Shown in pieces: positions 1-7,449 of a stretch of DNA of 39,631 nucleotides (its first letter is position 1; every line of letters starts with the position of its first letter). The translations under genes were made by a program, and so were the position numbers. The notes below the pieces were generated by a model. The model searched no databases. It was not told the DNA's origin and saw only the letters and a list, made by a program, of their open reading frames with translations. The stretch comes from JAWWPG01 sp038254365 (GTDB lineage: Bacteria; Actinomycetota; Actinomycetes; Propionibacteriales; Nocardioidaceae): NCBI GenBank assembly GCA_038254365.1, contig JBBSGI010000022.1, positions 1 to 39,631 on the forward strand, given 5' to 3'.

Positions 1-188
1 ACTTGGACGTCGGCGAGCGCGGCGGCGAACATCCCCGTGCCCGTTCCTACGTCCAGGGTCACCGACCTCCGAACCGGTCCGAAGGACGTGATCACCGCGG
101 CCCAGGCCCGTAGCGAACTCGCCGGCATCTGGTTGCCGCGCCCGTACACGGCAGCCAGGCGAGGATCTCGGTACGGCTGAGCTATCAC
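1..188 (-). CDS. SAM-dependent methyltransferase, partial (N-terminal part)
   Basis: Minus-strand reading frame that runs off the left edge of the window. From a GTG at 188 it reads VIAQPYRDPRLAAVYGRGNQ, followed by a hydrophobic stretch and then the glycine-rich loop LDVGTGTGMFAAALA. That loop is motif I of class I S-adenosylmethionine methyltransferases and binds the cofactor. The tyrosine/arginine-rich lead and the MPASSLRAW segment resemble the usual N-terminus of small actinobacterial methyltransferases of this kind. The start is uncertain because the frame stays open upstream; GTG 188 fits the family length best. It follows the 250-894 gene on the same strand, so the two may be co-transcribed. 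The substrate cannot be told from about 60 residues. Confidence 0.6.
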   Translation of the reverse strand, partial: MIAQPYRDPRLAAVYGRGNQMPASSLRAWAAVITSFGPVRRSVTLDVGTGTGMFAAALADVQ

Positions 189-249
189 CTCATGGAGACT
201 GCCCGAGAACTGATGTATCGGCCACCTCAGCCACCCGGTAGGTGGATCC

Positions 250-894
250 TCATCCGAACAGGGGGAGGCGCTCGGCGGCTGTGCCAAGGGCATCGGCCTC
301 CTCACCGGTGAGCGGCTCGCGGCCGGTGCCGATCAACGCATAACGGCTGCTGTCGGCGATTGGACCGAGTTGGCCGAGCAGCCCGTCGAGGACGCGGCGC
401 TTCTCCTCGAGCCCGGCTTCGGAAGGCTCTCCGAGACGCAGGTCAAGCTGGTGCACGGTGGCCTCCACGGCGAGCGTGCGACACAGTCCGTCCACGGTGA
501 TGACGTGACCCTGCGTGGCGACGCAGTCGTCTGCGGCCCGCTCCCGACCGGCGACCAGCACGGCGCTGGCGGTCTCCACGTAGGACGCGGCAATCGGCTC
601 GACGCTCGACCACGCACTGGCCATGATCCTGGTGCCGCGGCGCCCGGCCTCAGCACTCGGCGTGCCCGGCTGCCACGGTCTCCAGTACGAGATGGCGTCG
701 ACGTCGGGCGGTCCGGGGGCAGGAGTGTGCAGCGCGACGAGGGCGCGTTGAGCGTCGGCAAGCAGATGGTGAACAAGATCGCGGACCGTCCAGCCCGCGC
801 ACCTGGTGTTCTGCCAGCCGGCGTCGTCGTCCAACGCACTGATGACGCGCAGCAGCGCCTGGTACGACGCGTCGAGCACCGAGAAGCCACTCAC
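250..894 (-). CDS. Maleylpyruvate isomerase/DinB-type thiol-dependent protein
   Basis: A 214-residue protein with the N-terminal signature of the actinobacterial mycothiol-dependent maleylpyruvate isomerase family: the segment GWTVRDLVHHLLADAQRALV (about 34-53) is the helix carrying the metal-binding histidines (HH) of this DinB-like four-helix fold. A later helix, VEATVHQLDLRL, carries the further His expected for the metal site. Family members use mycothiol with a divalent metal, or are DinB-like enzymes of unknown substrate. Nothing nearby belongs to gentisate breakdown, so a true maleylpyruvate role is not supported. Start is GTG at 894 with no clear Shine-Dalgarno sequence. It lies about 60 bp upstream of the partial methyltransferase on the same strand. 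Confidence 0.75.
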   Translation of the reverse strand: MSGFSVLDASYQALLRVISALDDDAGWQNTRCAGWTVRDLVHHLLADAQRALVALHTPAPGPPDVDAISYWRPWQPGTPSAEAGRRGTRIMASAWSSVEPIAASYVETASAVLVAGRERAADDCVATQGHVITVDGLCRTLAVEATVHQLDLRLGEPSEAGLEEKRRVLDGLLGQLGPIADSSRYALIGTGREPLTGEEADALGTAAERLPLFG

Positions 895-1229
895 CCGAAC
901 TATGGTTCCACGGGCGCAACCACTCGTCGCCGATCAGATCGCCTCCCGCGGGACCGTGTTGGCGAGCGACCTGTCCCGTGGGTGGAACCGCAAACGGCGA
1001 GCGGGTACGGGCTCGTGGGGTGCCGGCCGATCACCATGAGGGGATCCCATGCGGGACGGACGAGCCTGGTGGCACAGACCGCTGGATGAGTCACCGGTAG
1101 TGGTGGGTGTTCCGGGACGCCGACCCGCCGACCGGAGTACCTGTCCGCTGACCGGTCGCTGTCGTCGTACGACGTGGAGTCGGCTGCGCTGCTGAAAAGC
1201 GCGTGCGGAGTGCCTCGCCTCGGTCTAGC
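895..1229. other. Intergenic stretch without a recognisable gene
   Basis: About 335 bases between two divergently oriented genes. Open frames cross it on both strands, but their translations are arginine- and proline-rich and match no family I know, and the longest are extensions of shadow frames of the neighbouring genes. Promoters for both flanking genes must lie here, but I see no convincing -35/-10 pair. It could hold an eroded gene that I cannot identify. Confidence 0.4.
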
Positions 1230-1943
1230 ATGCGCGAGATGTCGTCCCGACTGCTGGCTCTGACCCTCGACGCGCACGACCCGGCTCGCCTGGCGGGCTT
1301 CTGGGCCGGTGTTTTGGGACGGTCGGTCGTCGATAACCTCCGCGGTGCGCTGCTGCCCGGGTCCGACACCCAGGTCGGCCTGCAGTTCGTCCCGAGCGGA
1401 GCTGAGAAGGTCGGTCCGAACCGGGTGCACCTCCACCTGACCAGCACCAGCCCCGTCGAACAGCAGGCCACGGTCGCGGCGGCGCTCAAGCTGGGCGCCG
1501 GCCACCTCGACGTCGGCCAGCTCCCGGAAGAGGGACACGTCGTGCTGGCCGATCCTGAGGGCAACGAGTTCTGCGTGATCGAGCCCGGCAACTCGTTCTT
1601 GGCCGGTTGCGGCTTTCTCGGCGAGCTCGCCTGCGACGGCACCCGGCAGGTCGGGCTCTTCTGGGCCGAGGCGCTGGGCTGGCCTCTGGTGTGGGATCAG
1701 GCCCAGGAGACCGCGGTCCAGTCCCCGCACGGTGGCACCAAGGTCGCATGGGGCGGCCCGCCCCTGACGCCGAAGCACGGGAGGAACCGGCAGCGCTTCG
1801 ACCTCACCCTGGCCGACGGCGACCTGGCAGCCGAGGTCGACCGACTACTCGCGCTGGGGGCGACCCGGCTCGGCAGCCCCGGAGACGGCGCCGTCGAGCT
1901 GGCCGACCCCGACGGCAACGAGTTCTGCCTCACGCCCGGCTGA
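1230..1943 (+). CDS. VOC (glyoxalase-like) two-domain protein
   Basis: A protein of about 237 residues made of two tandem glyoxalase/bleomycin-resistance (VOC) modules. Each has the family hallmarks: an opening strand followed by 'PARLAGFWAGVLG' or 'QVGLFWAEALGW', and a closing strand ending in the repeated motif ADPEGNEFCV (first module) and ADPDGNEFCL (second). The Glu in each 'GNEFC' is a usual metal ligand of the fold. Such stand-alone two-domain VOC proteins are common in actinobacteria and are mostly of unknown substrate (dioxygenase, isomerase or antibiotic-binding relatives). ATG 1230 was chosen; ATG 1239 (MSSRLLAL) is equally possible and an upstream GTG at 1203 less likely. No operon partner. 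Confidence 0.8.
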   Translation: MREMSSRLLALTLDAHDPARLAGFWAGVLGRSVVDNLRGALLPGSDTQVGLQFVPSGAEKVGPNRVHLHLTSTSPVEQQATVAAALKLGAGHLDVGQLPEEGHVVLADPEGNEFCVIEPGNSFLAGCGFLGELACDGTRQVGLFWAEALGWPLVWDQAQETAVQSPHGGTKVAWGGPPLTPKHGRNRQRFDLTLADGDLAAEVDRLLALGATRLGSPGDGAVELADPDGNEFCLTPG

Positions 1944-2082
1944 CCTCCGTCAAGACAGTCCGCCTGCCGCTGCGCCAGGCAGCGTGGGTGGATCGGTCAG
2001 CGAAGCGCAGCCAACCGCCGCCATCCATTACCGGTGCCGTGACTGTCGAGGTGCAGACACGGCTCTGCTCTACGGTAGAGGC

Positions 2083-2571
2083 GTGGAAGCAAGCGCCCAT
2101 AGGCCGGGACCGGTCGCTCGACGGCTGCTGCGTGCACCCGCGCGCCTCTACGACTGGAACGCGGGATGGCTGCTGGGCGAGCGGTTCCTGCGTCTCACCC
2201 ACGTCGGCCGCCGGTCTAATCGCCGCTACCAGACCATGCTGGAAGTGATCGGCATGGGCGCGGCGGCCGGCGAGGTCATCGTGGTCGCCGGCTTCGGCCG
2301 AGCAGCGGACTGGTATCGCAACGTGCAGGCAAAGCCGGCAGTGGAAGTCGCCATCGGTCGGCGCCGTTTCGTGCCGGTCCACCGCGTCCTCGACGAGAGC
2401 GAGGCCACCGCGACCTTGGCCGACTACGAGAGGCGCAACCGGTGGGCAACGCCCGTGGTCCGCCGGATGCTGAGCTGGCTGGTGGGTTGGGACTACGACG
2501 GCAGCAATGACGCCCGGCGACGGCTCGCATCCGAGCTACCCCTCGTGGCGTTCCGCCCAACCGAGCGCTAG
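2083..2571 (+). CDS. Nitroreductase-family deazaflavin (F420)-dependent oxidoreductase
   Basis: A 162-residue protein of the Ddn/FDOR split-beta-barrel family, which uses reduced coenzyme F420. Diagnostic segments are LRLTHVGRRSNRRYQTMLEV (target binding and first strands), VIVVAGFGRAADWYRNV (the typical G-x-x-x-DWYRN motif near the cofactor), and a C-terminal YERRNRWATPVVRRML helix. In mycobacteria relatives reduce nitroimidazoles and quinones; the natural substrate here is unknown. I chose the GTG at 2083 because GGTAGAGG lies directly in front of it and the homologous region begins soon after; the frame itself is open from 1984. The gene stands alone, 139 bases after the VOC gene on the same strand. 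Confidence 0.85.
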   Translation: MEASAHRPGPVARRLLRAPARLYDWNAGWLLGERFLRLTHVGRRSNRRYQTMLEVIGMGAAAGEVIVVAGFGRAADWYRNVQAKPAVEVAIGRRRFVPVHRVLDESEATATLADYERRNRWATPVVRRMLSWLVGWDYDGSNDARRRLASELPLVAFRPTER

Positions 2572-2729
2572 ACCAGCACTGGATGAGCCGAGAGCAGGGA
2601 CCTCCGCGGGCGCGTATGTCGATCGGAATCAGAACGGTAATCCTGCGACTCTGGGGTGGTGACCGATCCCGAGTACGACGACGTAAGGCACACCCAAAGT
2701 ACGCGCGACGCGCGATGCCTACGACCGGA

Positions 2730-2882
2730 CGGCCGCTGGAAGCCACCGTCAACGCGTTCAGGGACGCCGGCTTCGGCGTCGACGGCATCATCGAGACTCG
2801 TCCCGACCCACAGGCCGTCAACCGCTGGCCCGACGAACTGGGCTCGCTGACCGATATCCCCACCTTCATCATCTATCGGCTC
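2730..2882 (+). pseudogene. Methyltransferase C-terminal remnant
   Basis: Within an open frame (2583-2996) only the middle resembles a known family: RPLEATVNAFRDAGFGVDGI followed by a charged linker and DIPTFIIYRL. This is the last 50 residues of many actinobacterial class I methyltransferases, where 'RPLSA..NAL..AGF' precedes a final strand ending in 'P.FI.YRL' and then a stop. Here the frame reads on past the natural end, and no cofactor-binding loop lies upstream. I take it for a decayed gene fragment. It cannot be the missing end of the gene at the left edge, which is on the other strand. Confidence 0.5.
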
Positions 2883-3003
2883 GATTCCTGTAACGGCCAG
2901 GTGGTCTGCGCCCGACCCCGCGGGCCGGTAATCGATACACTTCCCGGGACGGTGCTCGCGCGCTCACGGCAGGCGCACATGCCTGCTACCAGCTGAGTAG
3001 TAC

Positions 3004-3021
3004 TGCGGTAGCATTGCGGTA
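3004..3021 (+). promoter_or_regulatory. Direct repeat at the antitoxin start
   Basis: The heptamer TGCGGTA occurs at 3004-3010 and again at 3015-3021, 11 bp apart, that is about one helical turn. The second copy ends on the A of the antitoxin ATG. There is no Shine-Dalgarno sequence, so the mRNA may be leaderless. The placement suits autorepression by the ribbon-helix-helix antitoxin; this is inference from position. Confidence 0.4.
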
Positions 3022-3251
3022 TGAAACTCAGCGTCAGTTTGCCGGACGAGGATGTGGCCATCCTCGACGAATTCGCCCGTGCCTCCAACCTCCCCTCAAG
3101 GTCGGCGGCATTGCAACACGCCGTGCGCATGCTACGCCTGCCCGAGCTCGAGCAGGACTATGAAACCGCGTGGCAGGAGTGGGAAACATCAGGCGACCAG
3201 GCGGCGTGGAGTGTGACCGCAGCCGACGGGGTCGCCGATGCTGCGCGGTGA
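3021..3251 (+). CDS. Ribbon-helix-helix antitoxin (MazE/CopG type)
   Basis: A 76-residue protein beginning MKLSVSLPDEDVAILDEFAR, the beta-strand plus first helix of a ribbon-helix-helix DNA-binding domain. The second helix, 'SRSAALQHAVRMLR', is typical of CopG/MazE-type antitoxins. The C-terminal third is acidic and rich in Trp/Glu (YETAWQEWETSGD), as expected for the flexible tail that wraps around and neutralises the toxin. It overlaps the downstream toxin gene by 14 bp, the usual arrangement for coupled antitoxin-toxin translation. It likely represses its own promoter; the TGCGGTA direct repeat at its start codon is a candidate operator. Confidence 0.85.
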   Translation: MKLSVSLPDEDVAILDEFARASNLPSRSAALQHAVRMLRLPELEQDYETAWQEWETSGDQAAWSVTAADGVADAAR

Positions 3252-3585
3252 GATCCGGCTCGTCGATCTGGACCCTGTGCGCGGAAGCGAGGCCAACAAG
3301 CGACGTCCGGCTGTGATCGTCAGCAACAATCGCGCGAACTCGATCGCGGCGCGGCTCGGCCGCGGGGTAGTCACTGTCGTACCGGTCACCAGCAACACCG
3401 ACCGGATCTTCCCGTTCCAGGCCTTGCTGCCGGCAGCCGCGACCGGCTTGCGGCAGGACTCCAAGGCCCAGGCCGAGCAAGTCCGCTCGATCGCAGTCGA
3501 GCGGCTAGGCGCGGTTCTCGGGCGGGCCCCAGCGGACGTCATGGCGCAGCTCGACGACGCACTGCGCCTCCACCTGCAGCTGTAG
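3238..3585 (+). CDS. MazF/PemK-family mRNA interferase toxin
   Basis: A 115-residue toxin of the MazF/PemK family. The N-terminal signature RGEIRLVDLDPVRGSEANKR leads to RRPAVIVSNN, the conserved core strand and loop of this endoribonuclease fold; TVVPVTSNTDRIFPFQ is the next conserved block (the 'P.T' loop), and QAEQVRSIAVERL the typical C-terminal segment. Family members cut RNA at short sequence motifs and arrest growth until neutralised by the antitoxin. All conserved parts are present and the length is normal, so it should be functional. ATG 3238 lies inside the antitoxin gene, consistent with coupling. Cleavage specificity cannot be predicted. Confidence 0.9.
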   Translation: MLRGEIRLVDLDPVRGSEANKRRPAVIVSNNRANSIAARLGRGVVTVVPVTSNTDRIFPFQALLPAAATGLRQDSKAQAEQVRSIAVERLGAVLGRAPADVMAQLDDALRLHLQL

Positions 3586-3636
3586 CGACACCGCCGTCAC
3601 CACAGCGGGATCGCTCTTCGGGACCGTAGTGGGCGG

Positions 3637-4117
3637 CTATCCCGTCGGCGCTGTTTGCGTTGTCGTGCGGCGTCGTCGGCGCGACTTGCCGAGGAGTCGC
3701 AGGAGCTGGTTCCAGGCGTCGTTGGCGGCTTCGGGTGGAAGGAGGGCCGACGGTCGCAGAGGAAGCCGTGTCCGACACCGCGGTATTCGATCAGTTCGTG
3801 GTGGACGCCTGCGGCGGTGAGATTTGGCGCCGCTGCGCCGCGGGGATGAGTGGGTCGTCGGTGCCGAGGAACATCTGGACGTGCCCGGTGATGCGCGGGG
3901 TGCCCGCGAGCGTCGGCGCGGGACGGCTGAGGGGCAGGTCGCGGGTCGGGATCCAGCCCCCGTAGAAGATCGAGACGAAGGCCGAACAGTCCCATCCGAC
4001 GAGCACCGCGCCGCGTGCCGGGGCGGTGTCGGGTCGGGCGAGGTAGGCGCTCATCGCGCCGTCGTCGGGCACGTCGATGGCCACAGTTTGGCTGAGTGGG
4101 TAGCGGCTGGCGTTCAT
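3637..4117 (-). pseudogene. Dienelactone hydrolase remnant (deletion plus frameshifts)
   Basis: The minus-strand start at 4117 reads MNASRYPLSQTVAIDVPDDG and LVGWDCSAF, the N-terminus of a dienelactone hydrolase. It then jumps to 'FYGGWIPTRDLPLSRP' and 'GHVQMFLGTDDPLIPA', the C-terminal half. About 80 residues, including the nucleophile region, are missing. The frame shifts near the QRRQ segment (about 3830), picking up 'GVHHELIEYRGVGHGFLCDR' with the catalytic His. It shifts again near 3740, giving EAANDAWNQLLRLLG and a TAG at 3637-3639. Its ATG overlaps the stop of the aldo/keto reductase gene (ATGA), so the two were once translationally coupled. Two frameshifts plus the internal deletion make sequencing error alone an unlikely explanation. 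Confidence 0.7.
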
Positions 4118-5148
4118 GAGACGTTGCGGGCGGTGACGGGTACGGCGAACGACGTCCGGTCTCCTGACCACGTCCCTCGTGCGAGCGCGGTCTCAAGCCG
4201 CTCCAGGTCTGCGGGTGATAACTCAACGTCTGCCGCGGCGACGTTCTCGGTGAGCCGGCCGCGGTTGCGGGTGCCGGGGATCGGGACCACGTCCGGTCCT
4301 TGGCCGAGCAGCCAGGCTAGGGCGACCTGTCCGGAGGTGAGGCCCAGCTCGGTGGCCAGGTCGCGCAGCGCGGCGACTTGGCGCAGGTTGTCGTTGAGTG
4401 CTTCGTCGTGGAAGCGTGCGTCGCTGCGGCGGAAGTCGCTGTGGTCCACGGTCGCGGCGTCCAGGGTGGCCGTCAGCAGACCGCGGCCGAGCGGGCTGTA
4501 AGGCACCAGGCCGATACCAAGTCGTCGCGCGGCGGGGACGATGTCGGCCTCGGGCTCACGCCACAGCAGGGACCATTCGAACTGCACGGCGGTGATCGGG
4601 TGGGTGGCCGCGGCTTGTTCGAGCTGCGCCACGGTCACCTCGGAAACACCTAGATGGCGGACCTTGCCCTCGGCGACCAGCTCGGCCATCGCGCCGATCG
4701 TCTCGGCGACCGGTACCTGCGGATCGACGCGATGCAGGTAGTACAAGTCGATGGCCTCGGCTCGGAGCCTGCGCAGCGACGACTCGCAGTAGCCGCGCAC
4801 CTGCTCGGGTCGCGCGTCCAGGCGCACCCCGTCGTCGTGGCGCACGATGCCGAACTTGGTCGCCACCGCGACCTGCTCGTGGCGACCGGCCAAGGCACGG
4901 GCGATCAGCTGCTCGTTGTGCCCGCGGCCGTAGCTGATCGCGGTATCCAGCATGCATACGCCCAGATCCAGCGCCCGGTGGATGACCCGAATCGACTCGT
5001 CGTCATCGGCCGGCCCGTAGCCCTGTGACAGCCCCATGCAGCCGAGCCCGGTCGCCGACGTCGTCAGCGGTGTCGCTGCCAGCGACGTCGGCGGTGTTGC
5101 TGCCGTGGTGGTCGGGGTGGCGCTGGTGCCGAGGTGTCGTAGCCGCAT
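4114..5148 (-). CDS. Aldo/keto reductase
   Basis: A 344-residue NADPH-dependent aldo/keto reductase (TIM barrel). The catalytic tetrad is visible: Asp68 and Tyr73 in LDTAISYG, Lys98 in VATKFG and His139 in YYLHRVD. The C-terminal cofactor segment VVPIPGTRNRGRLTENV is also present. I start at ATG 5148 (MRLRHLG), the usual N-terminus of the family, rather than 5184. The N-terminus is odd: between MRLRHLGTS and TTSATGLGCMG there are about 20 extra Ala/Thr/Pro residues, encoded by an imperfect 24-bp tandem duplication (5057-5104). The stop overlaps the start of the dienelactone hydrolase remnant. The divergent LysR gene probably once regulated this pair. The substrate is unknown. Confidence 0.88.
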   Translation of the reverse strand: MRLRHLGTSATPTTTAATPPTSLAATPLTTSATGLGCMGLSQGYGPADDDESIRVIHRALDLGVCMLDTAISYGRGHNEQLIARALAGRHEQVAVATKFGIVRHDDGVRLDARPEQVRGYCESSLRRLRAEAIDLYYLHRVDPQVPVAETIGAMAELVAEGKVRHLGVSEVTVAQLEQAAATHPITAVQFEWSLLWREPEADIVPAARRLGIGLVPYSPLGRGLLTATLDAATVDHSDFRRSDARFHDEALNDNLRQVAALRDLATELGLTSGQVALAWLLGQGPDVVPIPGTRNRGRLTENVAAADVELSPADLERLETALARGTWSGDRTSFAVPVTARNVS

Positions 5149-5226
5149 GACTCCACGGTGCCGGCCTGCCATTGATAATTCCAAGACGGTGTTGTGCTAG
5201 GAGCTATCGCATCTCATGCTAAATCT
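5149..5226. promoter_or_regulatory. Divergent promoter region between aldo/keto reductase and LysR
   Basis: A 78-bp gap between two divergent starts, the classic layout for a LysR regulator and its target. It is AT-richer than its surroundings (ATTGATAATTCC near 5171) and holds the short dyad GCAT-CTC-ATGC at 5209-5219. These are candidate LysR contact sites; no site is proven by sequence alone. Confidence 0.4.
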
Positions 5227-6117
5227 ATGGAGTTGCGCCAGCTCGTCTACTTCGAAGCCGTGGCCCGGCTCGGCGGTTTCAGTCGTGCCGCCGAAGCACT
5301 ACACGTGGCTCAGCCGGCCATCTCCGCTCAGGTTCGCCGGCTGGAACGCGAACTCGGCACCACCCTGTTCGAGCGCACAACCCGACGCGTCGCCATCACT
5401 CAAGCCGGTCAGCTGCTGCTCGTACGAGCCCGCGCCGCGCTGGCCGAAATCGACGGCGCCCGCAGTGACCTTGACCAGCTGGCCGCAGTCGTGCGAGGTC
5501 GGCTGCGCTTGGGAGTCACCCCGGTACTCGGCTCACTCGACCTGCCTGCCCTGCTCGCCGGCTTCCACCGCCGCTACCCCGAGGCCACGCTGGCCGTACG
5601 CAGCGGGCTCGTCACCGAACTGCTCGCTGAACTGGACGCCGGACGTGTCGACGCGCTCCTGGCACCGATTCGTCCCGACCTGTCCAGCCACTATCAGGCC
5701 CGGCGACTGGTCGAGGAGCACCTGACGCTCATCACCGTGCCCGGCCAGCTACCTGACGCGGCACGTGCGGTGTCCCTCGGCGACGTCCGTGACCAGCCGT
5801 TCGTGTGTCTACCGCGGGGAAGCGGTCTTCACGACATCCTCACGACAGCCGCCGCGGCGGCTGGGTTCTCCGCGCACATTCCATTCCAGGCCCCCGGACC
5901 CGGCAAGCATCCGCAGCTTCGTCGCGGCCGGACTCGGCGTCGCACTACTGGCCGAATCAGCCGCTCGAAGCGACGGCCCGCACATCGACGTCCACACACT
6001 CAAACCGCACCGCCGCACCCACCCATCGGACTGATCACCGACCGGCGCGCACCGGCCACCCCAGTCCTGCACGCATGGCTGCAGCACCTCGAACGAACCT
6101 CACCCGACCGCGGATGA
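5227..6117 (+). CDS. LysR-family regulator with an out-of-frame internal segment
   Basis: A 296-codon frame. Residues 1-60 (MELRQLVYFEAVARLGGFSR, then AAEALHVAQPAISAQVRRLE) are an intact LysR winged-helix DNA-binding domain, followed by the effector domain (RLRLGVTPVLGS, LPALLAGFHRRYP). After the segment GFSAHIPFQAP (about 5895) the frame becomes Arg/Pro-rich nonsense until about 6018, where PIGLITDRRAPATPVLHAWL resumes correctly. In the next frame the missing piece reads DPASIRSFVAAGLGVALLAE, exactly the family sequence. One extra base near 5897 and one lost base near 6018 explain this. The protein would have about 40 scrambled residues in effector subdomain 2 and may not sense its ligand. 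ATG 5227 lacks a ribosome binding site. Confidence 0.75.
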   Translation: MELRQLVYFEAVARLGGFSRAAEALHVAQPAISAQVRRLERELGTTLFERTTRRVAITQAGQLLLVRARAALAEIDGARSDLDQLAAVVRGRLRLGVTPVLGSLDLPALLAGFHRRYPEATLAVRSGLVTELLAELDAGRVDALLAPIRPDLSSHYQARRLVEEHLTLITVPGQLPDAARAVSLGDVRDQPFVCLPRGSGLHDILTTAAAAAGFSAHIPFQAPGPGKHPQLRRGRTRRRTTGRISRSKRRPAHRRPHTQTAPPHPPIGLITDRRAPATPVLHAWLQHLERTSPDRG

Positions 6118-6155
6118 CCGCCCGCTCCGTCGCCACAAGCGGATCCCCTACGGCG

Positions 6156-6617
6156 CTACCGCTCCAGGTAGGTCGCGAGATTCGCCAGCGAGGACGTGAG
6201 ACCAGCCGCATGATCCTCCGCAGAAATGCCGTCGGGAACGTTCTCGGCTCGGATCACGATCCGGGTCCCCGCCTCGGCTTTGGCGACCTCCCAGGTCATG
6301 ATCATGGTGCCGGCGTAGCCCGGTTCGTCAGAGACGAAGTCCACCGCCTGCACCACCTTCACGCCCGGGACGATGTCGAGGAACCGAGCCTCGACGATGT
6401 CGGAATCCAGCGTCGCCTTGCCCTGGGCAGTCGACGGGTTCGCATAGGTCAGGACCATCCGGTAGGACCCGTCCGGCCGGACGTCGAATCGCTCGAATCT
6501 GCCGGTCATCCCATTCGGCGGGAGCCATGCCACGAGCGCATCCGGATCGACCAAAGCGGCATAGACACGTTCAATCGGGGCCGCGATCACTCGGGAAGCG
6601 ATGTCCGTCCGTGCCAT
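6156..6617 (-). CDS. SRPBCC / AHSA1-domain protein
   Basis: A 153-residue protein of the START-like SRPBCC fold (activator of Hsp90 ATPase homologue 1-like). Typical parts are the opening strand and helix IAAPIERVYAALVDPDALVA, the segment WLPPNGMTGRFERFDVRPDG with the conserved G.Y, a long central strand (VKVVQAVDFVSDEPGYAGTM) and the C-terminal helix HAAGLTSSLANLATYLER. These small proteins form a hydrophobic pocket for unknown ligands and are often paired with ArsR regulators; none is present here. ATG 6617 gives the standard N-terminus; the open frame extends further upstream only by running through the XRE remnant. Convergent with the LysR gene, with 38 bp between. Confidence 0.82.
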   Translation of the reverse strand: MARTDIASRVIAAPIERVYAALVDPDALVAWLPPNGMTGRFERFDVRPDGSYRMVLTYANPSTAQGKATLDSDIVEARFLDIVPGVKVVQAVDFVSDEPGYAGTMIMTWEVAKAEAGTRIVIRAENVPDGISAEDHAAGLTSSLANLATYLER

Positions 6618-6699
6618 GAGACGAGATCGTATGGTGCAGCCGAGAGCACAGGCCACCCACGGTGGCCGGCCCGCGTCTCTAGCGCTGTCCGGTGCGCGT

Positions 6700-6907
6700 G
6701 ACCTGCTGTCTGCGTACGAGCACGGTCGGAAATCGCCGAGCCTGCTCGGTGCCACCATGATCGGGCGACAGCGAACTGTCGCCCGCCCGCCCTCGACGCA
6801 CTCGATCCTCGGCGCCAGCGCCAAATCGAAGCCAGCCTCTGCTGGTGGACCTGTGGGATGACCTCGTGCTGCCGTCGAAGGTCCGCGCTCGTGGAGCGCT
6901 GTCGTGA
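6700..6907 (+). pseudogene. XRE-type antitoxin remnant with an inverted middle
   Basis: Three pieces of one helix-turn-helix (XRE) protein lie in order but not in one orientation. Plus strand 6700-6747 reads DLLSAYEHGRKSPSL, the recognition-helix end of the domain. Minus strand 6839-6771 reads EAGFDLALAPRIECVEGG, which normally follows directly. Plus strand 6842-6907 reads LVDLWDDLVLPSKVR and ends at TGA, the usual C-terminus. The middle has therefore been inverted in place. A perfect hairpin (CGGGCGACAG, loop CGAA, CTGTCGCCCG; 6762-6785) sits inside the inverted part. The AbiEii-like gene follows, so this was probably the antitoxin of that pair. Confidence 0.55.
6762..6785. repeat. Perfect 10-bp inverted repeat with CGAA loop
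   Basis: CGGGCGACAG and CTGTCGCCCG face each other across the four bases CGAA. It is a strong hairpin on either strand, within the inverted part of the XRE remnant. There is no T-run after it, so it is not a standard terminator. It may be a scar of the rearrangement. Confidence 0.7.
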
Positions 6908-6935
6908 CCGGCGAGGTGGCCGAGGAAGTGGCCTG

Positions 6936-7372
6936 ATGGAGGAGGAGGTCGAGCTCAGTCGCTTCCAGATCCAGGTCGCGCGCATCTTCTTCCGTCTCAA
7001 GGCCTCCGAGGGGTACGTCGTTGCGGCTGCGCCGGACTGCTTGCGAGCGAGCTCATCAACAGACCCACCGAGGATCTGGACCTCTTCGCTCACGCGCCGG
7101 GCGACTCCGTCACCGCCGCGCGGAGCGCGTTCCTCAAGGCTCTCAAGCGCCGCGGATGGGTTGTCACCCTCCTCGTGAACTCGACCACCTTCTGCCGTCT
7201 GCACATCGTGGACCGCGCTTTCCTTGCAGTCGGACTCCGACCCGGCTGCCTGGAGAGGTGCTTTGGGGACGACGGGCTCTACTCCCACCGGTTGACCGAT
7301 CCGGCCGCCACCCAGTTCCCGGCGCCGGTCGAGGTCCGGAAGTTGTCGCTGGCCGGCCACACCCTCACCTAG
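6936..7372 (+). pseudogene. AbiEii-like nucleotidyltransferase toxin remnant
   Basis: From ATG 6936 the frame reads MEEEVELSRFQIQVARIFFR and LKASEGYVVA. After a frameshift near 7025-7031 the next frame gives AGLLASELINRPTEDLDLFA and SAFLKALKRRGWVV, then STTFCRLHIVD. This is the N-terminal half of the AbiEii/AbiGii-type nucleotidyltransferase family: the glycine loop plus 'RPTEDLDLF', where the two Asp bind metal. Beyond about 7215 the translation no longer resembles the family (which ends in a DFADVY segment), so the C-terminal half has been lost or replaced. Family members act as toxins by transferring nucleotides, commonly beside an antitoxin; the broken XRE gene just upstream fits that role. 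The system is presumably inactive. Confidence 0.55.
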
Positions 7373-7449
7373 TCCTCCACTACCCCTCGGAAGCCGTGGG
7401 CAACAGTTGGGGGTCGTGCCGACTTCCTGGGAGCTCCCCTGATCTCGAT

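Noticed and set aside
900..1778. Long minus-strand open frame across the VOC gene
   Set aside because: It is antisense to a clear two-domain VOC protein; its translation is Arg/Gly/Pro-rich with no family pattern. Such shadows are expected in GC-rich DNA.
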